Assembly (NCBI GenBank): GCA_034675265.1
Contig: JAUCDK010000007.1
Span: 1 to 40,902 of the forward strand
Source: UBA7396 sp034675265
Lineage (GTDB): Bacteria; Patescibacteriota; Gracilibacteria; BD1-5; UBA6164
DNA: 40,902 nucleotides
Reading direction: 5' to 3'
A program made the position numbers and the translations under genes. Within the stretch, counting starts at the first letter, position 1; the number at the start of each line of letters is the position of its first letter. Under the pieces are notes generated by a model, which did no database searches, had not been told where the DNA came from, and saw nothing but the letters and a program-made list of their open reading frames with translations. Positions 10,450-21,955 of this stretch are shown in pieces.

Positions 10450-12882
10450 ATGAATTTTGTTGGAATCTTTTGAGTGATTATTTGAATCGGAATCATCATC
10501 GCGTACATCTACCTTTTAAGAAAAAAAGAAAATCTCAAAAGAACTTTGAGATTGTCTTTTTTACGCGTTACTATGCCAAAAAAGAATTCTGATTTAGATG
10601 AAAAACAAGAAACGAATAAAGATTTTAAAGAAACAATTTCTATTATGGAACAACTTTTAGCCAGTTTAAAAAGTATCCAATCCAGTAAAATCAAAACAAA
10701 AATTCTCGGGCAAGATCATTTTTCTTTAGAATATGTTGCTCACGAATGAGAAATTCTTTTTTATATTGTCTGTCCTTATGAATATAAAGATTTATTTGAA
10801 AAACAAATTAATGGTTTTTATTCTGATGCCATAATTGAAGAAACTCCAGAAGTAAATATTTTTGCTGGAAGAAAATATTATACTGGAACTTATCTTGATT
10901 TAGTAAAAGATTTTTATTATCCAATTAAAACATATCAAAAATTAGAATCTGACCCAATTAATACCGTAACAAATGCTTTTTCAAAACTTGCAGAAGACGA
11001 ATCAGGAGTCATACAAATTCTCTTAAAACCAGTAAGCGATGATTGGCAAAATGAATGTTCAAATGTATCAAGTAAAATTATGGAATGAAAAAGGGCTTGA
11101 TTTTCTCTCAATCCTATGAAATTAATAATTTCGCTTTTTGAATTATTTTTTATGAATAATGATGAACAAAAAGACAGTTCTCCTAAAAATCAAACAAGTG
11201 CTTTAACTCAAGAAAGAGCAAAAACAGTAGATGAAAAAGCTGAAAAAACTGGTTATGAAACGATTATAAGAATTATTTCAACTGGAAATAATCATTCTGC
11301 AACGAGATCAAATCTGATAAATATCATTTCAAGTTTCAGACAATTTAATTATCCAGAATTTAATGGTTTTGTACCAACTATTAGACACAATGAAGATGCG
11401 TTAATCAAAAATTATATTTTCCGTTATTTTAAAAAACCTTTTTATCTCAAACAAGATTTAATGAATACTGAAGAAATAGCTTCTATATTTCATTTTCCTC
11501 ATATTAAATACAACAAAACCCCAGAAATAAAATGGCAAAATTTTAAAATAGTAAAAGCTCCAACAAGTATTCCAAAAGAATGACTTATTTTATGAGATAA
11601 TATTTATAGATGAGTAAAAAAAGAAATAAAAATTAAAGATGAAGATAGATTTAGACATTTTTATGTAATTGGGCAAACAGGTACTTGAAAATCTTCTATT
11701 TTACAAGTAATGGCAAGACAAGATTTACAAAATGGAAAATGAATTGCAGTTATAGATCCACATGGAGATTTAGCAAAAGATTTAATTCCCTTTATTCCAA
11801 GAGAAAGAGCTGATGATGTAATTATTTTTAATCCAGCTGATTATGAAAGACCTATGTGACTGAATTTACTAGAAGCACATAATGCGGATGAAAGAGATTT
11901 AGTGGCTCAAGATGCTCTCAATATCATGATAAAACTTTTTTGAAACGAAATATTTTGACCTCGTATTCAAGATTATTTTAGAAACTGAGTTCTTGCATTA
12001 ATGGAATATCCAGAATGATGAGCTTTAACAGATATTGTAAGACTTTTTACAGATGAAGATTTTCAAAAAGAAAGAATTCGTCATGTAAAAAATCCTATTG
12101 TAAAAGCTTGGTGGGAAAAAACATATGCAAGTATGTGAGATAGAGAAAAACAAGAAATGATTCCTTATTTTGCGGCAAAATTTGGTTGATTTATTACCAA
12201 TACGATGATGAGAAATATTATTGGGCAAACTAAATCAAGTTTTGACATTAGTGAAGTTATGAATACTTCAAAAATACTGATGGTAAATCTTTCAAAATGA
12301 ATTTTATGAGATATTAACTCTGAACTTCTTGGGTTGATTTTGGTTTCAAAAATACAAATGGCAGCCATGAGAAGACAAAATATGAGTAAAGAAGAAAGAA
12401 AAGATTTTTTCATGTACATAGATGAATTTCAAAACTATATTACTCCAAGTATCGAATCTATTCTTTCAGAAGCCAGAAAATATCGCCTTGGACTCGTTCT
12501 TGCTCACCAATATTTATGACAACTGGAAAAATCTGATGCACTTACAAAATCAAATCTCAATCTAAAATGAGCCATTTTCTGAAATGTAGGAACTATTATG
12601 AGTTACAAAATATGACCAGAAGATGGAGAGTTTATGGAAAAATATTATGCTCCTGTATTTTCAAATCAGGATTTAGTAAATATGGATAAATTTAAAGCTG
12701 TAATGAAATTATCTGTTGATAATCAACCAACAACACCATTTTCTATTATTCCAAAAAATCCATATTTAGAAAAATGAGATGAAAATATAGCCAAAGCTTT
12801 TTATGAACTTTCTCGTCTCAAATATGGAAGAGATAGAATGTTTATTCAAAAAGAAATCGAGTATAGAATTTGAGTAATGTAA
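10450..12882 (+). CDS. VirD4/TraG-like type IV secretion/DNA-transfer ATPase
   Basis: 810 aa. One N-terminal membrane helix (about residues 2-22) is followed by a long linker domain, then an AAA-type motor. Walker A is GQTGTGKS (residues 408-415, the second-last Gly coded by TGA), Walker B is IAVIDPHGD (about 432-440), and there is a DFFMYIDEFQNYI block and a SEARKYRLGLVLAHQYLGQL block, as in TraG/VirD4/DUF87-type proteins. It would be a hexameric pump on the inner membrane, moving DNA or protein. Related chromosomal copies are widespread in candidate-phyla bacteria; no other conjugation genes (relaxase, VirB4, VirB6) are seen here, so a role in conjugation is not shown. Competence or secretion linked to pili is an alternative. 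Confidence 0.88.
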
Positions 12883-12921
12883 TCTCCCCCTAAAATAAAA
12901 ATAATTCATAACTTTATAAAA

Positions 12922-13719
12922 ATGTCTGACATCAACAAACTTTTAGAAGAAAATTTACAATTAAAAAAAGATATTGAAATCCTACAATCAAGACTTGGAA
13001 GAGTAAAAATTTGGATGGAAAAAGAAGTAAAAGCACAAGCGCATAAAATAGCAAAATCAAAAACTTCAAAACTTGCCTCTTCTGTAAAAGAAGATTTCAT
13101 CAGCGAAAATTTTGAAGAAGTAATTGCAACAAGAATCAATAATTATTTTGGTGATTTACTTCTGCTTAATGCACCAAAAGGAACAATTGAATGAATTACC
13201 TCTGCTGAAATTAATTATTATAATATGATGAAAAATCCAACTATTGATGGATTTGCTGTTATTAGTGCATATCATAAAGTTTTAGATTTATTTATTGAAA
13301 GCTTTATCACGAATAATTTCAGAAAATTTGCCAAGAAAAAATGACAAACTATTTTGAGAGTAAACGATCCTTTAGAAAAATCTCTCAACTTAATTGTAAA
13401 CTCAAAATATATTATGAGTGTTGGAAGACTGTATTGATTACTCAGAATGATCAAAGAAGAACAAACTTTATATGATTACGGAAAATGTTTTAGAGAATAT
13501 TTAGAAAAATATTCTGAGTTAAAAGCTATTTTACTTGATGATGAATTTTATGATAAATTTACTCGTTTAAATAAATCAGAAGTATTATCAAGTAAAAGAC
13601 ATTCTGGAACTATTTCTAAAAAAGATACTACAGAAGCAAGAAAAATTTTAATTTGAGATTTTAGAGATAATTCATCTATGATTTACAAAATATTAGAAGG
13701 ACAAAGCGTAATTTATTAA
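12922..13719 (+). CDS. Coiled-coil protein, unknown
   Basis: 265 aa. The N-terminal coiled coil (about residues 4-45, LLEENLQLKKDIEILQSRLG) is followed by a basic, Ala/Lys/Ser-rich stretch and a globular helical domain (NYYNMMKNPTIDGFAVISAY, then RLYGLLRMIKEEQTLYDYGK). No catalytic motif, signal or membrane helix is recognised. It starts 39 bases after the VirD4-like gene on the same strand and ends in a terminator, so the two are probably one operon; a partner or accessory role is inferred from position only. Confidence 0.7.
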
Positions 13720-13734
13720 AAATTACGCTTTTTT
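13705..13734. terminator. Bidirectional terminator
   Basis: AGCGTAATTT (13705-13714) pairs with AAATTACGCT (13720-13729), followed by six T. It overlaps the last codons of the upstream gene and touches the minus-strand stop at 13733-13735. Confidence 0.85.
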
Positions 13735-14503
13735 ATCCCCTTCTTTCTCTTCTTTTTTGAATTAATTCTTGTCTTTTTTGAGTAATCGCATCTTCTAAAT
13801 TTGTTTGTTGAGATCACCAATATTCCGTATCTCTATAGTTTTTTCATAACATATCATGTTCGATGACTTCAATAGTTTCAAGAATGTCTTCTCTACGCTT
13901 TTTATCGTCCATATGAACTTCTTTTTGAAGCGCAACATAATTTTCATAATAAATGCTATACAATAATTCTATTTCTTCTTGTATTTCTCAAGAAGTTCTT
14001 ATATATGAAGTTTTATTCAACATTTCAGCAGTATAAACTTCTGCTTCTTCAAAAGTAGTTATTTCTTGTAAAACTTTTTTTAAAACTAACATAAATCTTA
14101 TGTGATGTTTTTTGTCTCATTTAATTTGAAATTGTTCTAATATATAGAGCAATATTTTTGCATATCTTTTTAATAAATCATTGAGTGTTGGAGATTTTTT
14201 TAGCTCTAAGATTTTTTGAAATTTTTCTGAATAATATGGAAATTTTTTTGCAAATTCTGAATCATAATTTGATTGATTTTTTTCTTGAGATTCTTCGTTT
14301 TGAGAAATAATACCTTGAACTTTTTCTCTTGTTTCTGCTAATTTTGCATCAAAAAAATTCGGATCAAGAGTCAAGTTATCAAATATACTTGGAGAGGTTT
14401 TAACAGGAATAATTTCTTTTCCAATATTTTGAACTCTCAATTCAAAATCAGCATCTGGAATAAGAAAATCTCAAAAATGAGTTCCTTTTTGATATGAATT
14501 CAT
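13733..14503 (-). CDS. Conserved-looking cytoplasmic protein, unknown
   Basis: 256 aa from ATG 14501-14503 (MNSYQKGTHFGDFLIPDADF). The N-terminal part is extended and Pro/Asn/Ser-containing; the rest is helical and charged (ILEQFQIKGDKKHHIRFMLV, then EIQEEIELLYSIYYENYVAL), ending in a basic tail ELIQKRRERRG. No signal peptide, Cys pattern or catalytic motif is recognised. It stands alone downstream of the radical SAM gene on the same strand (59 bases apart), so it may be co-transcribed with it. Function unknown. Confidence 0.65.
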
Positions 14504-14562
14504 ACGTATAATAATAAAAATATTTTAATATATTATACATAAAATATCTTAAAAATCAATTA

Positions 14563-15531
14563 TTAATTATCCAAGCATCTATTGCAAGTTTGTTCTTGAA
14601 TAAATTCATCAAAAAGTTCATAAAAATAATCTCTTACTTCTCTTTTTTCTCTCATAAATCCATCTTTTGTATCTTCTAATTTATACAAAACATCCAAATG
14701 TGGTTCTTTTTTTAAGATTTTATTATAATCTTCTTTCGTATATAAAAGTCATCCAATAAAAACAGAATATATTTTTGAAAAATCAATTTTTTGAGTTACT
14801 TCTTGTAAAAATTTTTTATAAACTTCTTGATAATTTTCCATTTCCAAAAGTGGTAAAAAACGAATTCCAACTTGCCAACCAGCATCTAAAAGTGTATTTA
14901 TTGCCCTTATTCTCATATCAAGAAGTGGAGTTTTGAGTTCGTATTTTGAAATAACTTCACTTGGGTTGAGTGAAAATGCTATTTCAATATTTTTTGAAGG
15001 TGTTCATTTCAAAATATTCCCAATATTAATACTTTTGGTTCTTATTTCTGCTTTTACATTTTCTAAACTATCAAAAAATGGAAAAAATTCAGAAGTAAAT
15101 TGAGTAAAATTATCAGTAGCAAGATTGTCTGAATAATCTGAAGTATAAAACCAAATATCTTCTTTTTTATCTGATTTTTCTTGTTTTAGTTTTTCTAAAA
15201 TTTGTGATTTCATATCTTCATAATTCACAAAAAAAACCTGCATTTCATTTTTAAATGCTCACTTTAAATAACAATATTTACAATCATACACACAATTCAG
15301 CGAATTTTTAAGAAAATATCATTTTCCAGGATGTCCATATCATGGTGGTGCATCTAAAATTGCTCTATTTACTCACGCAATCACAATTGATTTTTCAACC
15401 GTTCCAACCAAACTTTTATCAAAAATATTTTTATAATTATCTATTTCTAATAGCTCTGAATCTGGGAATTTTGAGATGATATGTTGGGCGATGGAATTGT
15501 TTTTTAATTTTTTTTCTAAGTAAATAATCAT
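14563..15531 (-). CDS. SPL-like radical SAM protein
   Basis: 322 aa. The radical SAM motif C-x3-C-x2-C is seen as NCVYDCKYCYLKG (Cys80, 84, 87). It follows GYGHPGKGYFLKNSLN, as in spore photoproduct lyase (SplB)-type proteins; later blocks IEIAFSLNPSEVISKYE and TLLDAGWQVGIRFLPLL fit the same family barrel. A C-x2-C near the C-terminus (TCNRCLDN) is extra. Such enzymes cleave SAM on a 4Fe-4S cluster; true SPL repairs UV thymine lesions, but non-sporulating homologues have unknown substrates. The start MIIYLEKKLK was chosen because more upstream ATGs give an unlikely Lys/Ile-rich extension. It is divergent from the Fe-S carrier gene at 15616. Confidence 0.8.
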
Positions 15532-15615
15532 TTTTAATATATTAAATATAGTAATATCTCTTTCTTTTTTTCTTTTCTTGATTATAATAAAAAAAATATT
15601 TTTTAAAAAAGATTT

Positions 15616-15984
15616 ATGATTTTTGAAGTAGATAAACAAATATTAGAGAAATTTAGTGAAAATGATATTAAAGTACATTTTTATACGTCTGGATGTGAAG
15701 GGACAAAAGTAAACCTTACTTCTGATTTTGAAAAAACAAATTTAGAAAGTTTTGCACTTCATGGAAAAACTATTTTTTTTGAATCTCAAGATAAAGATAA
15801 ACTAGAAGGTGCAAAAATTCTAAAAAAAATTGATACTGGAAAATGACATCAAAGTGATGATAAATATCTTTTTATTTCACCAAAAGTAGAATCAAGATGT
15901 TGATGTGCAACGAGTTTTTCATTTGAAAAAAAGCTCATTGATAAAAATAAACTCAAAACTTTACAATGATTATTTAAAAAATAA
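15616..15984 (+). CDS. A-type iron-sulfur carrier (HesB/IscA-like)
   Basis: 122 aa, usual length ~110. The three cluster ligands are in the family arrangement: Cys27 (FYTSGCEGTKVNLTSDFEK) and the C-terminal C-G-C pair Cys95/Cys97 (SRCGCATSFSFEKK). It would receive a Fe-S cluster and pass it to client proteins; the neighbouring divergent gene encodes a radical SAM enzyme that needs one. It is divergent by sequence, so IscA, ErpA and SufA cannot be told apart. The gene ends in a strong terminator. Confidence 0.75.
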
Positions 15985-16010
15985 GAAAGGATAAATCCTT
16001 TCTTATTTTT
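15981..16010. terminator. Bidirectional terminator
   Basis: ATAAGAAAGGAT (15981-15992) is followed, after two bases, by its reverse complement (15995-16006) and a T-tract. The minus-strand stop of the amidase gene (16003-16005) is part of the stem. Confidence 0.85.
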
Positions 16011-17220
16011 TTAGTATGATTTGTTGTTGTTTTATTTTTTCAATAATTTGATTTCTAAAAGCATCCATAATGATTTCTGGATCTTTTGGTTTTCTTGGAT
16101 CAAGTTCTTTATGTGCGACAACAGCCCAACCTTTTCACCATCAAGTCAAATCATTATTTCTTACTGTTGTTTCGCCTGTTAGATCTAAATTATATTCTTT
16201 TCACAAATATATAACAAGTTTTTGTAAAGATTCTAACATTTCATCACTATAATATCCATCACTCATAAGAGAAATTCAAATACTTCCATAATTATGGGTT
16301 GCTACATGAGAACCTAAAACATATTTGCCTCAAGATTTCCCTTCATAAATATTTCCTTCTCCGTCAATAAGATAATGATATCAAACATCTGCCCATCTTA
16401 AAGTAAGAGCATGATATTTTTGAACTGCTCTCATATAAGCCATTCACTCTTCTTTTGTTGCTTTGTATGCAGAAGCAGTATGATGAATAATAATTCTATC
16501 AACTGGATAATATCTGAGTGGGTCTCTTCCATCATCAAAAGTTTTTACAATTCTATCTTTTGCATCTTGATAGTTAAAATATGCTAAATAATTATCTCTG
16601 AGTTGATTTGGTGCTGCTGGTCAACCTGCATAACAACTTCCATTTTCACATCATTTCATATATACTTCTTTTTTTGAAAATGATTCATCAGCTCCCCGTT
16701 CTTCACGAGAAATAATTTTCCCTTCCATTAAAAGTCTTTCTCAAACTGATTTTTCAAAAATTTTATATGGATGATTTTGGATTGCTGCAAAAATACGAGC
16801 TTTTTCTGCTTTTGAAAAAATATAATTTTGAAAAAATTGAGATAATATATCTTCATGATCTCTATAATTGTTTGTATATTTATCAAAAATTTGTGACTTT
16901 ATTTCTTCATCTTTTTTTACATTATCTAAATCAGTTTTGAGTCTTCTGAGATATTCAACTTGTGCTTCTTTTGAAAGTGGTGAAAGAGTTTTAGTTGTAG
17001 TATCATAATAAGCAAAAGTTCATTTTTTCGCTCATTCATTTTTTAAAATATTTTTGGTTTTTACCAGTCAAAAATCGCAATAAAAACTTGAAACTTGAGT
17101 TTCTAAATTTTTTATATTTTGTACAAAGAAAATACTTTCATTTTCACAATTTTCATAATTAAAATATGAAAAAATGCTCAATGGAAAAGCAACAAAAAAA
17201 AGTGGAAAAATATATTTCAT
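16003..17220 (-). CDS. Secreted N-acetylmuramoyl-L-alanine amidase (Amidase_2/PGRP)
   Basis: 405 aa. A signal peptide (MKYIFPLFFVAFPLSIFS) and an N-terminal helical region precede the amidase domain (about 168-395). Landmarks: IISREE-x-GADES (residues 169-180), VDRIIIHHTASAY with zinc ligand His246 or 247, YHYLIDGEGNIYEGK, ATHNYGSIGISLM and VVAHKELDP with the second His (His370). It would cut the amide between MurNAc and the stem peptide, either in its own wall or in that of a host/prey cell. Residue 175 is coded by CGG at minus 16698-16696; the family motif R-x-x-W-G-A needs Trp here. It has its own minus-strand transcript, divergent from 17368. Confidence 0.9.
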
Positions 17221-17367
17221 TTTCAGTTTTTTTAATAAAAATAATTCTTTTTCATCATAATAAAATATATGGAGATTTCAAATGTTTTTCGATTTATTTT
17301 TGAAATATATTTTTATATTTTCTATTTATATGTTACAATGATATAAATAATATTATCTATATATAAA

Positions 17368-18252
17368 ATGAAAAAAATATCTACTTCGAAACTTGCAGAA
17401 ACACTCAATGTTGATGTAAAAGATTTATTCAAATTATTACAAAGCAACTGACTTATTGAAAGTATTAATAATAAATGAACGCTTACTAGTAAATGAAAAG
17501 AATACTGATGAGTTATAATTCAAAACTTTAAATATGGTGATTATATTGCTTGGGATGAAAATTTCAATCCTTATACTCTTTTTAAAATTGAAAAAATAAA
17601 TTATATCACTTCCACTGAACTTGCGCCTATTTTTTCAACGACTTCAAGAAAATTTAATCTCATCATTTCTGAACTCGGATATATAGAAAAAACTATAAAA
17701 TGATGGGGATTAACAAAAGTATGAGCTATGTTATGATGAAAAGAAATAGAACATTCTTCAGGAAAAGTATTTGTAAAATGGCCTGAATCTTTCAAAGAAA
17801 ATACTCTCTTACTCAAAGAATTTCATCTAGATAAATGATCTTCTTTTTCAGAACAAGTTTCAAAACAAACTTCTGAAATTATTGATAATTTTAGAGATAA
17901 ATTTCCAGCAAATTATAGAACAAAAGATGGACACAATGTGAGAAGTAGATGAGAAGTAATTATTGATAATATGCTCTATGAATATTGATTAGTACATGCT
18001 TATGAGAGAAAACTTCCTGTTGAAGAAGATGTCTATTCTGACTTTTATATTCCTGCAAGACTTGGGTCAAGTGCAGTATATATCGAATATTGGGGAAAAG
18101 AAGATTCGGAATACATTCAAAGAAGAAAAATAAAACAAGAGATTTATAAAAAATATAATCTCAATCTCATAGAATTAGAAAATAATCACATAGATAATTT
18201 AGATGATTATTTACCAAAAATGTTATTAAATTTTTGAATTAAAGTTGATTAA
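17368..18252 (+). CDS. PD-(D/E)XK nuclease-like protein with winged-helix N-terminus
   Basis: 294 aa. The N-terminal ~45 residues (STSKLAETLNVDVKDLFKLL) look like a helix-turn-helix; residues ~80-140 (TSTELAPIFSTTSRKFNLII, then KGWGLTKVGAMLGG) resemble the winged-helix KilAC/antirepressor type. The C-terminal domain (~190-285) has the nuclease layout SRGEVIIDNMLYEYG (Glu196), YSDFYIP (Asp225), VYIEYWG (Glu240), then Lys-rich helix and LNLIELENN. It ends five bases before the helicase gene, whose inserted domain follows the same template, so the two probably act together on DNA. Repair and defence are both possible; the catalytic assignment is by pattern only. Confidence 0.7.
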
Positions 18253-18257
18253 TAATT

Positions 18258-20885
18258 ATGACTATTCTGATTTATATTCTCCTATTTTTAGTATTTATGT
18301 TTCCATTTTTATGATTTTATAGAAAATATAAAGAAAAAAAAGTAGAAAAAATTATTCCTGTTCTCAAAGTTGATATCAGTGATTTTTTACAAGAAAAATC
18401 ACTTTATGATATTGCATTGGAAAGATGATTTTATATAACAAAATATCAAAAAGAAAAAACTTATTCTCTTCTCTCAGAAATAGAAATGAGAGTTAATGAT
18501 TTAAAAAAAGATTTTACTTATATTTCTGATACTCAGGTTTTAGAATGAATCAAAAACTTCTTCATTTTTTATGAAAATTTTATAAAAATCGTAGAAAATA
18601 TAAATAAAAATTATTATGATAAAAAACTTCAAGATGTTGGATATTTATTTCATTCTTTAGAAAAATATCCGCTTGATCTTTATCAACAAAAAGCAATTGT
18701 GACTCCTGAGAAAAATCTTTTAGTTATTGCTGGAGCTGGTTCTTGAAAAACTTCTACCATTGTTTGAAAAGTACAATATTTAACAAAAAGTTTATGAGTT
18801 CATCCTTCAGAAATACTTCTTATTTCTTTTACCAGTGCTTCAGCTAAAGAGATGAATGAAAGAATTGAACAAAAACTTTGACTTTCACTCGATGTAAAAA
18901 CATTTCATAAATTATGACTTGATATTATTAAACAAAATGGATGAATCAAACAAAGTATTATTGAAAATAATAATATAAGTGATTTTAAAACCTATCTTTC
19001 TCTTGAACTTATTCCAGATATAATTCAAAAATCAAGTGAATTATTTATAGATTTTTTTCATTATTTACTCAAAGATAATTCTTATGATTTTCAGTTTGAA
19101 TCTATGGAATCATTTGAAAATTATAAAAAATGAAGCTCAAATGAAATTCAAGATTTTTCTCATATGTCATTTCTATGAGAAAAGCTAAAAAGCAATCAAG
19201 AAGTACAAATAGCAAATTTTTTATTTTTACATGGAGTTTCATATAAATATGAAGCAAATTATGCTATTGAAACAGCAAATGAAGAGTATAGACAATATAA
19301 ACCTGACTTTTATCTTCCAGATTATGATGTGTATATTGAACATTTTTGAATAGATAAAAATGGAAATGTTGCTTGATTTTTCTGAAGTGGGAGTAAAGAA
19401 TCATATCAAGAAGAAAATCAAAAATACAGTGATTGAATGCAATGGAAAATGAAATTACATAAGGAAAATAATACAAAACTCATTACCACTTATTCTTATC
19501 AAGTATTCGATGGAAATCTTATAAATGAGTTAAAATCTCAACTGATAAAATTAAATATTCCTCTCAAACCAATTTCAAAACAAGAAATTCAAGAAAAAAT
19601 AAGTAATAAAATAAAAACTGAAACTTCTATTTTTTCTACTCTCGTATTAACTTTTTTAAATCTTTATAAATCAAATAATTCAGACTTTTCTGAATTAGAA
19701 AATAAACAAAATAATATATTCACAACAGGATATAAACTGAAAAAATCATGAATATTTTTAAAAATATTTAAAATAATCTTTGATAGATATGAGCAATTTT
19801 TATCTGAAAACAATGCTATTGATTTTCATGATATGATTAATAAAGCCACCGAATATATCACATCTGGAAAAGTACATGTTCCTTATAAATATGTAATTAT
19901 TGATGAGTTTCAAGATATTGGAACTGGAAGATACAAACTCATCAAATCAATTTTAGAAAGCAATAATGCTGAACTTTTTTGTGTTTGAGATGATTGGCAA
20001 TCTATTTATAGATTTTCAGGATGAGATCTCAATATTTTTACAAAATTTGAAAATTTTTTTCCATATTGAGAAAAAATTTTTATTAATAAAACTTATAGAT
20101 ATCCGCAAAAAGTAAATGAAGTTACAAGAAACTTTATTATGAAAAATAAAGCTCAAATCAATAAAATTCTTGAATCATGAAATCTCTCCCCCCAAAGTGA
20201 TGTATATGAAATTATTTTCTATCAAAATGAAGCTCATAAAAAAGAAATCTTAAAAACTTTAAGAAAACAGCATGAAAATATTATTTGAATTTGAAGAACA
20301 AAATCTGATGGAAATATTTGTAAATGAATTATAGATTATAAAACAGTACATTCTGCAAAATGATTGGAAGAAGATTATGTTGTTTTAGTCAATGGAAATA
20401 GTGGAACTACTGGTTTTCCAGTTGAAATTCAAGATAGTTTTTTACTTGATTTAGTTTTATCTGAAAGTGATAATTTTGACTATTCTGAAGAAAGAAGATT
20501 ATTTTATGTTGCGCTTACAAGAGCAAGAAATAAAACTTTTGTCTTAACACAAATATGAAAAACATCTACCTTTGTTCAAGAATTAGCAAATATTTTATGA
20601 GTTTCTTGTACTGCTGAAAAATGTCCAAAGTGTGAAGCTTGATATATTGTAGAAAAAGATCACTATAAAAAATGAGCTTTATGATGCTCTGCTTATCCAA
20701 AATGTGATTTTACCATTTTAACTTTTATGCCATTTTGAAAACATAAATGAACTGCATTTTCTCAGTTACCAAAAGATTATATTTCTTGGATGAAATCAAC
20801 TTTTTCACAAGAAGAACACAAAGAAGTTTTAGAAAGTATTCATTATGAAGAAAATAAAGTAAATAAAAAAGATACTATTAAATAG
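18258..20885 (+). CDS. UvrD-like SF1 helicase with inserted nuclease domain, zinc finger and membrane anchor
   Basis: 875 aa. In order: an N-terminal membrane helix (residues 2-20); Walker A IAGAGSGKTSTIV (157-169); motif Ia ISFTSASAKEM; an inserted PD-(D/E)XK-like domain (~310-430) with SNQEVQIANFL (Glu315), KPDFYLPDY (Asp350) and VYIEHFG (Glu361); motif II YVIIDEFQD (545-553); motif III GDDWQSIYRF; motif IV-like NKTYRYP; motif V TVHSAKGLE; motif VI YVALTRA. A C4 topoisomerase-type zinc finger (CPKCEAGYIV to YPKC, ~789-816) and a PFGKHKGTAFSQLPKDYISW motif (825-844) follow; the latter is like the C-terminal domain of exonuclease X/DUF3820 proteins. A 3'-5' translocase with DNA-processing tail is expected. 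The membrane anchor is unusual for UvrD. Confidence 0.9.
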
Positions 20886-20895
20886 TATCTTTTTT
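20868..20895. terminator. Bidirectional terminator
   Basis: GATACTA (20871-20877) pairs with TAGTATC (20883-20889), with A- and T-tracts outside. The helicase stop TAG (20883-20885) is in the stem. Confidence 0.8.
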
Positions 20896-20897
20896 AT

Positions 20898-21890
20898 TTA
20901 CTTTATTTTTAATCCAACAATATCCATCAATTTATTATATTTTTTTGTTATTATACTCTTCGCTCTTGTATTTCATTTTTCTAATCTCTTTTCAATAAAG
21001 TAATAATTTTCTTTATATTGATTATATTTTTCCCTTGGTTCTCTAAAATATTCCAAAATAATATCAAGAAGTTCTAGTTTTGCATGTCCATATCCATAAT
21101 TTCCTGCTAAATATTTTTGTCTTACTTCATTTTGTTTTTCATCTGATGCAAATAATTTGATAAGTGCAAAAACATTACAAGTATCAGGATTTTTTGGAAG
21201 CTCTAGTGGTGTATCATCAGTTACAATTGACATAATTTTTTTCTTCAATTCTTTTTCTGGAGCAAAAATTGGTATAAAATTATCATAACTTTTACTCATT
21301 TTTCTTCCGTCAGTTCCAGGAATAATTCATAAATCCTCACTGATTAAATCAGAAGGAAGTTTAAAAAATTCTCTATTATATGTTTTATTAAAATTTTCAG
21401 CAATATCACGAGCAAATTCGATATGTTGTTTTTGGTCTTTTCAAACTGGCACTAAATCCGCATCAAAATTGATAATATCTGCAGCCATTAAAATTGGATA
21501 ATTAAAAACTGCCATATTAATATCAGAATTTTTTGCTTGGCTATCTTTAAAAGAATGAGCTCTGAGCATTAAACTATATGGAGTCACACTAGTTAACATC
21601 CACATAATATCCATATGACGAGCCAATTTTGATTGTTCAAAAACAATAATTTCAGAATCTTCAGGTAAAAATGCAAAATATTCCATAAGAACATTTTTCT
21701 TATTTTGAGCTAAAGTTTCTCTATCGTGAACTGAGGTAAGCGAATGTAGGTCAGCTAACATTAAAAAAGTTTTATTTCCAGCTGAAATATCAATAATTGG
21801 CTTTACTGCTCAAAGATAATTTCCAACATGCATTCCATTTCCTGTTGGTTTTACTCAAGTTAATATAGTTTTTCCTTTTATTTTTGTCAT
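20898..21890 (-). CDS. trpS: Tryptophanyl-tRNA synthetase
   Basis: 330 aa, the normal length for bacterial TrpRS. It is a class I enzyme: the start ILTGVKPTGNGMHVGNYLGA contains the HIGH-equivalent MHVG, and GRKMSKSYDN (197-201 KMSKS) is the second signature. Also AVFNYPILMAADII and VGKDQKQHIEFARDIA are typical. It charges tRNA-Trp. This is of special interest here because CGA/CGG codons appear to be read as Trp, so its tRNA partners may include a tRNA with UCG/CCG anticodon. It is preceded by a separate terminator of the upstream minus-strand operon, so it has its own promoter. Confidence 0.96.
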
Positions 21891-21955
21891 AATTTTTTAG
21901 TTATATTTTATCTTAGATAGTTCAATAGTTTTTTTCATATTATTTTTATTCTTTC

